Origin: Cuniculiplasma sp052315415
Lineage (GTDB): Archaea; Thermoplasmatota; Thermoplasmata; Thermoplasmatales; Thermoplasmataceae
DNA: 17,542 bases
Direction of reading: 5' to 3'
NCBI GenBank assembly: GCA_052315415.1
Contig: JBLSDH010000022.1
Location: forward strand, 1 to 17,542
Positions 6,966 to 16,100 of this stretch are shown in pieces (within the stretch, counting starts at the first letter, position 1; every line of letters starts with the position of its first letter). The notes under the pieces were generated by a model that had not been told where the DNA came from, searched no databases, and saw only the letters and a program-made list of their open reading frames with translations. The position numbers and the translations under genes are program-made.

Positions 6966-8429
6966 TTATAATTTCATGGACGGTATGTTTATTTCACCGG
7001 ATGAATGATCGAAATATATATTCTTGATTTTAAGATATTCACTTATGCCATAATTACTACCTTCACCAGCCTGGCCAGTTAGACGGAAACCTGTGTGATA
7101 CCCCTGACTTGCCTCTGGTCCAGGCATGTTTATATAAAGTTCACCAAACCTTATCCTCTGAGCTGCCTTCAATGCGTTTGTCACGTTTGATGTAAAAAGG
7201 TAGGAAGCAAGACCGTATTTTGAGTCGTTTGCTCTTTCCAGCATTTCATCAAAATTATTTACCTTCTGGGTTCCTATTATTGGCCCGAATATTTCTTCCT
7301 GAAATATTGGTGAATTCTGTGGAACATCTTCTATGATTGTTGGCTCATAGAAAAATCCTGAAGAAAAGGGTTTTTCCATTTCAGGTACCTTTCCACCCAT
7401 GATTATTTTGAGGTTTTCCTTCTTTGCTATTTCCACATATCTGTTCATGTTTGTTACTGCACCTTTATTTATCAGTGGCCCCATCTGTGAATTCTCAGGA
7501 TTTCCTGTTTTCATCTCAGCAACTAACTTTGTCCATATCTTCATAAATTTTTCATAGATTTCCTCGTGTACATAGAGACGTTCAGATGCTATGCAAGATT
7601 GACCCGCATTCCAGAACTTTGCCCACATCAATGATTTTGCAGCTCTCTCAAGATCCGCATCCTTCCAGATCATAAAAGGTGCTTTTCCTCCCAGCTCAAG
7701 TATAAGCTTAGCCATATTTGATGAACTCTTTTCCATGATTCTCTGACCAGTTTCAGTTGACCCTGTCATTGTTACAAGTGCTACATTCTTGTGTGAAACC
7801 AGATAGTCCCCTATTTCTGATCCTTTTCCGGTGATAAGATTCAAAACACCCTTAGGAATGCCGGCCTCTATGAATTTTTTTACTATCCATTCTGCAGTCT
7901 TTGGTGTGTCTGAGCTTGGTTTCAACACTACAGTATTACCGGTGATCAAAGCGGGAGCAAGTTTTCTTGCAACCATTCCTGCAGGAAAATTCCATGGGGT
8001 CAGGGCAAGTACAACACCATATGGTTCCCTGTACTGAAATATTATCCTATCTGAATTTGAACCTTCCACAACGTCTCCCGTGAGCTTCCGTTCAAAACCA
8101 CAGTAATAAAAAATCTGATCAAGAACACCGTCAACCTCTTCTTTCGCCTGAGGTTTAACCTTTCCGCACTCCTCAAGTAATATTTTCTCGAGTTCTGACC
8201 TGTTCTTTTCTATAAGTTCTCCTGCCCTTCTTATTATTGCGGATCTTTCCTTTGAGCCGAGACGGTTCCATGCCTCAAATGCATCAAGTGCGGCATCTAT
8301 GGCCCTTGAAGCATCTTCTTTGGTAGATGCTGGAAATTTGTCGTATATCTGTCCAGTTGATGGATTCAGATCGTCAAGTGTTTCACCATTGGAAGAATCC
8401 ACCCATTGTCCATCTATAAAATTCTTCAT
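6966..8429 (-). CDS. NADP-type aldehyde dehydrogenase (glyceraldehyde / semialdehyde class)
   Basis: A 487-residue aldehyde dehydrogenase of the classic NAD(P) superfamily, oxidising an aldehyde to its acid in the cytosol. Key residues are all present: Asn147 (TPWNFPAG), Lys170 (VLKPSS), general base Glu245 (LELGGK), nucleophile Cys279 (NAGQSCIAS) and Glu379 (EEIFGP). Ser173 stands where NAD-specific enzymes carry a glutamate that binds the ribose hydroxyl, which favours NADP. Thermoplasmatales use NADP-dependent glyceraldehyde dehydrogenases of this family in the non-phosphorylative Entner-Doudoroff pathway, so that role is a good candidate; lactaldehyde or succinate-semialdehyde oxidation are alternatives that the sequence alone cannot exclude. 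ATG 8429 lies 26 bases after a TATA-like element and 38 bases after the nusA stop, so it probably has its own leaderless transcript. Confidence 0.93.
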   Translation of the reverse strand: MKNFIDGQWVDSSNGETLDDLNPSTGQIYDKFPASTKEDASRAIDAALDAFEAWNRLGSKERSAIIRRAGELIEKNRSELEKILLEECGKVKPQAKEEVDGVLDQIFYYCGFERKLTGDVVEGSNSDRIIFQYREPYGVVLALTPWNFPAGMVARKLAPALITGNTVVLKPSSDTPKTAEWIVKKFIEAGIPKGVLNLITGKGSEIGDYLVSHKNVALVTMTGSTETGQRIMEKSSSNMAKLILELGGKAPFMIWKDADLERAAKSLMWAKFWNAGQSCIASERLYVHEEIYEKFMKIWTKLVAEMKTGNPENSQMGPLINKGAVTNMNRYVEIAKKENLKIIMGGKVPEMEKPFSSGFFYEPTIIEDVPQNSPIFQEEIFGPIIGTQKVNNFDEMLERANDSKYGLASYLFTSNVTNALKAAQRIRFGELYINMPGPEASQGYHTGFRLTGQAGEGSNYGISEYLKIKNIYFDHSSGEINIPSMKL

Positions 8430-8448
8430 GGATGAGGACTACTAAATA

Positions 8449-8462
8449 GAATTTATTTTTTT
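8449..8462 (-). promoter_or_regulatory. TATA-like element of the aldehyde dehydrogenase
   Basis: In the 38-base nusA-aldehyde dehydrogenase spacer the minus strand reads AAAAAAATAAATTC, centred about 26 bases before ATG 8429. This is the right distance for initiation at the start codon. No SD is visible ahead of the ATG, consistent with a leaderless message. Confidence 0.45.
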
Positions 8463-8467
8463 CCTAT

Positions 8468-8908
8468 TTATTGAGGTAATTTTACACCCATTGTCTTCAC
8501 ATTGTAGGAACGAGCCACAAGGTCTCTTATCATCTTTATGTTTTTTCCGTCCTTTCCTATTGCCTTTCCTATCTCTGCAGGATCAACACTAACCTGTACG
8601 TCCATACCAGTTTCTCTCCATGTTACATGAATTTCATTTACCTTATATCTGAAAAATATGTTCCTAACGTATGTTATAAGGTCTGTGGAATATTCTGCTA
8701 TGAGTATGCTTTTTTTCACCTTTTCCCTGAGCTCAGCCACCACGTTTTTATTTTTCCTGAACATCTCTGCCATTCGGTGTTCATTCACAATGAATATTAC
8801 AAGGTCATCATTTTCTATTAGATCCTTAATGTCAACCCTGCTTATTTTTTCAAAAACCTTTCTGTATTCCATCAATTTGTTGTCTATTATAATTTCTCCA
8901 GAAGACAT
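8468..8908 (-). CDS. nusA: archaeal transcription factor NusA (two KH domains)
   Basis: A 146-residue protein of the short archaeal NusA type, which consists of two KH RNA-binding domains without the polymerase-binding and S1 domains of bacterial NusA. The second KH domain (about 80-146) is normal, with the loop IGKAIGKDGKNI and GXXG at Gly118-Gly121. In the first KH domain (about 25-80) the equivalent position reads EMFRKNKNV, so the GXXG signature is gone. The gene lies 15 bases after rpoA'' with an AGGGTG ahead of ATG 8908, so it belongs to the polymerase operon. The ribosomal protein L30e gene often found between rpoA'' and nusA in Euryarchaeota is not there. Confidence 0.88.
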   Translation of the reverse strand: MSSGEIIIDNKLMEYRKVFEKISRVDIKDLIENDDLVIFIVNEHRMAEMFRKNKNVVAELREKVKKSILIAEYSTDLITYVRNIFFRYKVNEIHVTWRETGMDVQVSVDPAEIGKAIGKDGKNIKMIRDLVARSYNVKTMGVKLPQ

Positions 8909-8923
8909 CTTAACACCCTAAGT

Positions 8924-10468
8924 TCATTCTTTTTTTATGTGTCCTTTGTACACAAGGTCTACTGCACCGGTCCCCAGAGTGATTGGCTGACCCACAATTA
9001 TATTCTCTGCTACACCCCTCAGGCTGTCAGTCTCACCTATTATGCCAGCCCTGAACAGATGTTTTGTAGTTATTTCAAATGCGGCCCTTGCCAGAACACT
9101 GCTTTTAGTTCCTGAAATTCCCTGTCTTCCAACAGATTTTACATATCCCTCAAATGTCATCATGTCAGCAACAAGCATAAGATGTCTATCATCCACCTCA
9201 AGTGATTGCTCTGAAAGTGTTTTCTTTGATTCTATGTATATGGCATTTCTTGCTGCCTCTATACCCAGAACACTGGCTATTTCAATTATGTCATTTGTTA
9301 TTGTTCTTGTTGCATCCACACCTTCAATTTCAAAAACCTGTTTCAGATTTGATCCCTGTGTCTGAATCACATATTTTCCATCTTTCTTAACTGCAACAGC
9401 CCTTTTAATTCCTGGCAGTCCCTTTATTGTCTTGTTTCTTATTTCCTCCAGATTTGAATAGAGTTTTTTGTATTTCTGTTCCGAGGCTCTAACTTCAATT
9501 GTTCCATCATCATTTTCAATTATTGTTGCTCCTTTGATTGTTGAAAGCGATCTTAATATGTCATCCCTTTTAATTCTTCTTCTCTCCATTTGTTCTTTTG
9601 ATGGTTCAATTATTACCGTTAGTTCCTCAGGGTTTACCGATATGGTTGATATATCCCCTATTGTTATATTTTCAATCTCCTTTATTACCCTCTCCACCTC
9701 TGCCTCATTGTTTTCAATATCCTTTTCCATATAAATTTCCATTGATGGGGTTGAGGGTGTTTTTCTTGCATCCACAATCTCAATTAGTCTGGGCAAACCT
9801 ACTGTTACATCCACTTCCTTAACTCCAGCAAAGTGGAAAGTTCTCATGGTCATCTGAGTACCTGGTTCACCTATGCTCTGTGCAGCTATAATACCTACAG
9901 CCTCATAAGGATCAATTTTTCTTTTATCAATTTCCTGCTCTACTCTCTTTAGAACCATTTCAAAAAAATTCTTTCCCTTTTCATTCTTAACTTTTAAAAG
10001 TTTTCTTGCATCTTCAATTGTTATGAAATAACCCTTTTCTCTTTCCTTCATTATAAGGTTGAAAACTTCATCATCGATTTCAGTCTCAAATTTTTCCTTG
10101 TGGGATGCAATTACTTTTTCATATTCTGCAACATAATTTGATACCACTTCAAGGAGTGGGTGCCCGTTCACATAGAATTCCCTGGGTGAAAGGTGAGGTG
10201 AAAGTTCATCTATTGAACTTATGAGAATTAATGATTTAAGAGTATTCTGCTTATCCTTGCTTTTCACCTTTTTAAAAATGTTTTCTACATCCTTGAATAC
10301 CTCAACCCCATCTATTTTTACGTGATATCTGACCTTTGATTTTTCAACGCTTATGTATCCATCCCCAACGCCATCACTTACCTCAAAATCCACAGCATAT
10401 TTTATTGGAACCATTTCTTTTAATTTTTTAACGTTTTGTGTGCTATCTTTCCATACAAGAACTTTCAA
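8924..10468 (-). CDS. rpoA2: RNA polymerase subunit A'' (Rpo1C) with N-terminal extension
   Basis: The C-terminal part of the largest RNA polymerase subunit, split from A' as in all archaea. It carries the bridge-helix and trigger-loop region: VGIIAAQSIGEPGTQM (191-206), MRTFHFAGV (208-216), and the C-terminal GETDSLRGVAENIIVGQPITLGTG-type segment. At 514 residues it is longer than the roughly 390 usual for the family. The excess is N-terminal: the GIIAAQSIGEPG motif normally lies about 65 residues from the start but is near residue 192 here, so about 120 residues of unrecognised alpha/beta sequence precede it. The start is a TTG (10468) overlapping the rpoA' stop by four bases (TTGA), with GGAGG about 10 bases upstream; the next ATG (Met19) has no comparable context. 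The extension is in frame, continuous and shares the operon, so it is probably a real lineage trait. Confidence 0.95.
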   Translation of the reverse strand: MKVLVWKDSTQNVKKLKEMVPIKYAVDFEVSDGVGDGYISVEKSKVRYHVKIDGVEVFKDVENIFKKVKSKDKQNTLKSLILISSIDELSPHLSPREFYVNGHPLLEVVSNYVAEYEKVIASHKEKFETEIDDEVFNLIMKEREKGYFITIEDARKLLKVKNEKGKNFFEMVLKRVEQEIDKRKIDPYEAVGIIAAQSIGEPGTQMTMRTFHFAGVKEVDVTVGLPRLIEIVDARKTPSTPSMEIYMEKDIENNEAEVERVIKEIENITIGDISTISVNPEELTVIIEPSKEQMERRRIKRDDILRSLSTIKGATIIENDDGTIEVRASEQKYKKLYSNLEEIRNKTIKGLPGIKRAVAVKKDGKYVIQTQGSNLKQVFEIEGVDATRTITNDIIEIASVLGIEAARNAIYIESKKTLSEQSLEVDDRHLMLVADMMTFEGYVKSVGRQGISGTKSSVLARAAFEITTKHLFRAGIIGETDSLRGVAENIIVGQPITLGTGAVDLVYKGHIKKE

Positions 10469-13167
10469 GATGAATCAGCCTCCATATCGAATATTATATG
10501 ATCTATATCAATTGGTTCACCCTTATCACTTCTTGTTGGATCTATGGAATCTTCACCATAAGTAAATTGTACAACACTCCCTGTTGTATCAGTAACTTTT
10601 CTTTGTCTATCCACCTTAAGATCCTCAAAAGCATTTATGAGTCTTCTCTGCATGTAACCACTTCTTGATGTTCTTACAGCGGTATCCACAAGACCTTCCC
10701 TTCCACCAATACTGTGTAGAAAATATTCAAGTGGATTGAGACCGGTTTTATAAGAAGATGTAACAAATCCTCTGGAGTTTGCCCCAAGATCTCCCCTCTT
10801 AAAGTGAGGGAGAGTCCTCCCCTCGAAACCCCTGTTTATTCTCTGACCTCTTACTGACTGCTGCCCTACAATACCAGCCACCTGGGAAATGTTAAGCATC
10901 TTTGCCCTTGCTCCTGATCTTGCCATTATCACAGATGAGTTATTAAGTCCAAGGTACTGGGATGCTATTTTTCCTGTATTATCTCTTGCTTCTCCTGTCT
11001 CTTTCATTATTTCCTCTTCAAGTGTGTCCTCTACAGATTTGCCTTCCTTTGGTTGCAATGTTTTATTGTTGTAAGATTGAACGATTTCATTTATTTTACC
11101 CTGTGTTTTTTCTATAATTTCCTTTATATCTATGACTGCAGACTCAGGTATATCATAATCACCTATACCTGTGGAAAAACCTCTGTATGAGATGTATCCA
11201 ACCGCAAGCCTGGTCATATTATCAATAAACCTCGCGGTCTCATCGGAACCGTATTTTCTGTAAATTTTATCAATTATTGCCCCCTCAAATGGGGAAATAG
11301 CATTTTCATCGATTGTACCATGAATCATTCTTCCCTTCACTATTACAACGTCAACATCCTCAGGAGTATCTTCGAATTCAGAGTGGTATTTTCCGTCTTC
11401 CCCTAGTTTTGCTCCTGAACAGAGCTTACTTCTGAATTTTACATTGAAACCCTCAGGCAATATAGCTGAGAAAATATCCCTTCCACTGTATAATTTAACG
11501 CCCTTTTCAATCTTCGTTGGTTTTATTGATATATTTTCAGGAAGGTATGAAGTTATGTGTATCATATCCTCCTCTGAAAACATGGGGTTGCCATGTGTTA
11601 GGAGGAAAAGAGCAGTAACATGATCGTGAATCCCGCCAATAATAGGTCCTCCATACCTGGGTGACATTATCTGTTCCTGTACCTTCATAATAATTCTTGC
11701 CTCTGCCTGACTTTCCTCTTTTTGCAGAACATGGAGATTCATTTCATCTCCATCAAAATCCGCGTTGTATGGTGTACATACTGCAAGATTGAACCTAAAT
11801 GTCTGTTGATCAAGTATTCTCACTGTATGCCCCATCATTGACATCCTGTGCAACGATGGCTGTCTGTTAAAAAGTACAATATCACCTTCCTTGATCTGCC
11901 TTTCAACAATCCAGCCTATATCCAGTTTAAGGCTGTTGTCCTTTGCATTTTCCCTTGTAATTTTAATTCTTCTACCATCAGGTCTCAATATATAATTTAC
12001 ACCTGGTATATACTTTCCAAATTCGTCTACAGGATCTGGCCCTTTTTCAACCAACTCCCTCATAGCTTCCAGATTGAACTGGTTAACATTGACTGGTACT
12101 GTTAGCTCCCTTGCTGCCTTAACAGGAATGCCCACCTCATTTATTGACAGGAATGGTTCTGGAGAGATCACTGTTCTGGCTGAGAAATTTACCCTTTTAC
12201 CAGATAGGTTTGATCTGAATCTGCCTTCTTTTCCTTTCATTCTCTGAACAAGAGTTTTCAATGGTCTTCCTGACCTATGCCTAGCAGGGGGAATTCCAGC
12301 TGTCTGATTATCAAAATAGGTAGTTACATGGAATTGCAGGAGATCCCACAGATCCTCTATTATCAATTGTGGAGAGCCATTATCCCTGTTTTCCCTTAGT
12401 CTCTGTGAGATTCTTATGATATCCACAAGCTTGTGTGTCAGATCGTCCTCACTTCTTTCACCGGTTTCCAAAGTGATTGATGGCCTTACATTTATTGGTG
12501 GAACGGGCAACACACTTAGGACCATCCACTCTGGTCTTGCATAATCTTTGTTCATTCCAAAAAATATTAGATCCTCATCCGGAATTTTTTCTAGTCTCTC
12601 TCTTATCTCCTTTGGCGTTATCTTTTTCTCTGCGGCCGCATTTTTCTGGGAAGCTTCTCTGAATGTTGTAGGCTTGTCCAGTACTATTTTCTTACTCTTC
12701 TCACCACAATAGGGGCATATCTCCCTTTTTGCAGCCTGATCTGTTATCCTTTTTATTGTAATTGTTAAAAGCTCCGGATCAAATTCCTCCAACTTTCTCT
12801 CCGTTAACTTTTCATAGAATACTCTTTTCTCATCTTCCGTTAGTTTTATTTTTCCACAATTCTGGCAGGAAGCTTCAATGAATGTTTTTATGTCTTTTAC
12901 AAAACCCACATGTATAACTGGCATTGCAAGTTCGATATGGCCAAAATGTCCAGGGCATTCATCCACCCTCCCACCACAGGTTGCACATTTTAGACCGGGT
13001 TCAATAACACCCATGTGAAGATCCATCAAACCTTTTTCTATTGGATATCCATCATCATCATAGGTGTCAGGAGTTATTACCTTTACCTGAGAAATTTTCC
13101 TGATTTCATCAGGAGAAAGCAGGGCAAACTGAATATTCTTAATTATCTTAGATATATTATTACTCAT
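10465..13167 (-). CDS. rpoA1: RNA polymerase subunit A' (Rpo1N)
   Basis: The N-terminal part of the largest RNA polymerase subunit, 900 residues. Two zinc sites are visible: Cys61-Cys64-Cys71-His74 (clamp) and Cys101-Cys104 with Cys151-Cys154. The active-site motif NADFDGDEMN (468-477) provides Asp470, Asp472 and Asp474 for the catalytic magnesium. RHRSGRPLKTLVQRMKGKEG (297-316) and the following LSGKRVNFSARTVISP mark the switch and lid region. The end (GEDSIDPTRS) is where archaeal A' normally stops, so nothing is missing. ATG 13167 overlaps the rpoB stop by four bases (ATGA), with GGGTGA upstream. No intein is seen, although polymerase subunits are common intein hosts. Confidence 0.98.
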   Translation of the reverse strand: MSNNISKIIKNIQFALLSPDEIRKISQVKVITPDTYDDDGYPIEKGLMDLHMGVIEPGLKCATCGGRVDECPGHFGHIELAMPVIHVGFVKDIKTFIEASCQNCGKIKLTEDEKRVFYEKLTERKLEEFDPELLTITIKRITDQAAKREICPYCGEKSKKIVLDKPTTFREASQKNAAAEKKITPKEIRERLEKIPDEDLIFFGMNKDYARPEWMVLSVLPVPPINVRPSITLETGERSEDDLTHKLVDIIRISQRLRENRDNGSPQLIIEDLWDLLQFHVTTYFDNQTAGIPPARHRSGRPLKTLVQRMKGKEGRFRSNLSGKRVNFSARTVISPEPFLSINEVGIPVKAARELTVPVNVNQFNLEAMRELVEKGPDPVDEFGKYIPGVNYILRPDGRRIKITRENAKDNSLKLDIGWIVERQIKEGDIVLFNRQPSLHRMSMMGHTVRILDQQTFRFNLAVCTPYNADFDGDEMNLHVLQKEESQAEARIIMKVQEQIMSPRYGGPIIGGIHDHVTALFLLTHGNPMFSEEDMIHITSYLPENISIKPTKIEKGVKLYSGRDIFSAILPEGFNVKFRSKLCSGAKLGEDGKYHSEFEDTPEDVDVVIVKGRMIHGTIDENAISPFEGAIIDKIYRKYGSDETARFIDNMTRLAVGYISYRGFSTGIGDYDIPESAVIDIKEIIEKTQGKINEIVQSYNNKTLQPKEGKSVEDTLEEEIMKETGEARDNTGKIASQYLGLNNSSVIMARSGARAKMLNISQVAGIVGQQSVRGQRINRGFEGRTLPHFKRGDLGANSRGFVTSSYKTGLNPLEYFLHSIGGREGLVDTAVRTSRSGYMQRRLINAFEDLKVDRQRKVTDTTGSVVQFTYGEDSIDPTRSDKGEPIDIDHIIFDMEADSS

Positions 13168-16100
13168 TTTAAATCACCCAGAATTAATCTCATCATAACA
13201 CCAAGAGACATAAGTTCGTCCCTCATCAGTTTAAATGCATAACTAGTTTCAACAGGATGTATGTTTCCCGTATTTCCACATACAGGGCATCTCATTGTAC
13301 CCTTTTTCCTGTCAACTATTGCAAGATGACCACAATTGGGATTTCCACACACATAAAGAATGGTTCCATCGCTCTGATCAAGAAGCCTGTCTTTTATAAC
13401 CATAGACGCACCATGAGCAATCAGTGTGTCTCTTTCCATTTCTCCGAATCTGAGACCACCCTGTCTGGATCTTCCCTCCGTTGGCTGTCTGGTGAGTATC
13501 TGAACAGGCCCTCTAGATCTTGCATGGAACTTTCCCGCAACCATATGGTGCAGTTTCTGATAATATATGACGCCTGTAAATATATCTGCCTTCAGTTTCT
13601 TACCTGTAATACCATCATACATCACTTCAGTACTGTCATAGGAAAAACCGTTATTGAGGAGATCCTCACGAAGGGCCTTTTCCGTCTCCCCCTTAAATAT
13701 GGTTCCGTCTACAAAAGAGCCTCTTGCAGATGCTACTTTTCCACCGATCATTTCAAGTATATGTCCTATGGTCATTCTTGATGGAATTGCGTGTGGGTTG
13801 ATTATAATGTCAGGTATTATCCCATCCTCTGTAAATGGCATGTCTTCTTGAGGTACTATTGCTCCTATAACACCCTTCTGTCCATGTCTTGATGCAAATT
13901 TATCTCCAAGTTCAGGAATTCTGTCGGATCTTACTTTTACCTTTATTATCTTACTGTTACTCTCACTTACGGTAATTATAACGTTGTCAACGTATCCCTT
14001 CTCATTGGGTCTCATTGTAAGTGATGATTCCCTTCTTCTCTGTGGACCCAGACGTTCTCCACCCTCCTCAAGAAACCTTGGAGGAGATGTCTTACCAACC
14101 AGCACATCTGAACCCTCAACATATGATTCTGGAGAAATTATACCCTCTGAATTCAGATTCTTATAATATGATTCCATCCTCGTTCCAAGAACGTCATGTG
14201 TTGGTATTTCAAATCTATCTTCCTGACCTCCTGGATATCTTCTCTCTTCAGTGCTGTATGTTCTGAAGAAGTTTGAACGCCCCAGACCTCTCTCTACAGC
14301 AGCCTTGTTGAAAATGATTGCGTCCTGAATATTGTAACCCTGATAGGAAAGTATGGCAACAACAAAATTCTGACCGGCCGGTCTTTTACCAAAACTTATA
14401 TAATCCATTACCTGAGTTTTAACAAGGGGCATCTGAGGGTAATGTAGGAAATGACCTCTGGTATCTGTTCTCAATCTAAAGTTTGTTGATGACAACCCAA
14501 GGGACTGTTTCACCATTGCCGATGCCATTGTTATCCTTGGAGATGAATTGTGCTCTGGATAAGGTATCATGGAGGCAGTTACACCAAGTATCAAAGATGG
14601 ATCTATCTCAAGATGTGTGTATTCCTTGTTCAATAAAGACTTGCCTTCAAACTCCTTTCCGCATTTATTGCACATTAAAATTGTGTTTTCTTCACCTGGG
14701 TTTAACCACTGTACAATTCCTCTGTACAGAAGAGTGTTACATCTTGGGCATCTTTCAGGGATTTCATACGCATAAAGGGCTATGTAAAGATTTTCCTCCT
14801 CCTCCGCATCTATCCATTCAAGATAACCCTTTGTGAAAAGCTCATCAAACTGCATCTCCTTTAATCTAATTTTTTCCAGAATCTTTGAATTGATTTTGGG
14901 TTTCCCATTTTCAAGAACGATAAGCGGTCTTCTTAGTCGTCCCATGTCACAGTTTATCCAGACCTCGTTTGTCATTTCTTCATATCTTATGTTCATCTCT
15001 GTGGAGATTTCACCTGATCTTCTTGCTTTTCTCAATTTTTTTACAAGTTCAACAGGATTTTCGTGATATCCCACTAGATCACCGTTGATATAAACTCTGC
15101 TTTTATCTCTCTCTTCCATTGTTGGTTCAATTAAACCTTCTGCAACGGCCCTATCCAGTATCTCTTCTGAATCGGTACCAATTGAAACAGACATGAGCAG
15201 GGAGGCATTTTTAACAAGTCCGCAGTTCTGACCTTCAGGCGTCTCGTTTGGACAAATCCTGCCCCATTGAGTTGGATGCAGGTCTCTTGCTTCGAAGTGA
15301 GGTTGTGATCTTGTAAGCGGGGAAATTATACGCCTCAGATGACTCAGTGTGCTTATGTTCGATACTCTGTCAAGAAGCTGTGAAACACCTGTTCTCCCAC
15401 CTATCCAGTTACCAGTAGCCATGGCATGTAGGAATTTTTGTGTCATAAGATCCTGCCTGATAGATGGTTTTAAGTTTATTGTCCCTTTTTTCCTGTTAAA
15501 CCTTTTTTCAACCTCTGATTTAAGATCCTTTACCACGGATTGGAAGGCATTTCTGAAAAGTTCATCCATAAGGTCCCCTGCCAGTTTTATTCTCTTATTT
15601 GACAGATGATCCTTATCATCCTCCTTTCTCATGCCAAGGTTAAGTTCAAGAACGGCCCTGGCCATCCTTCCCAGATACAGTGCTTTTTTATAGCGGTCCT
15701 CAACCGTATCTCCGAGATGTGGTAAAAGTGATTTATCAATTATCTGTGATATTTTCTTTTCCCTGAACTCCTTTGCCTGACCAGATGCAAATCTCCTCTC
15801 AAGGTAATTTATAGCGTCCTCTGTGTTAATAATTCCTGCCTTGGATGCCGATGAGGAATGCTGTTCCTGTATTTCCCTTGCATTTTCCAAATTATAATAA
15901 ATTATTGGGATCATTCCATCAGAAGAATATATGGCATTGAAAATATCGTTATCCTTCTCCATCCCCAGAGCTTTCATTATAATGACTAGGGGTATATTTC
16001 CAGGAACTGTAGGTATTGAAACGGTCAATAACCCATCTCTTCCCTTTTCCACAGAGGTCATTGCCCTGTAACCATTTGATTGTGAGAATACTTTGGCTAT

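Noticed and set aside
13257..13781. A 174-residue plus-strand frame opposite rpoB
   Set aside because: It lies wholly antisense to the conserved C-terminal part of rpoB, shows no recognisable domain, and has no promoter or SD; it is a frame left open by codon bias. Other plus-strand frames opposite tricorn, rpoA' and rpoA'' were rejected likewise.
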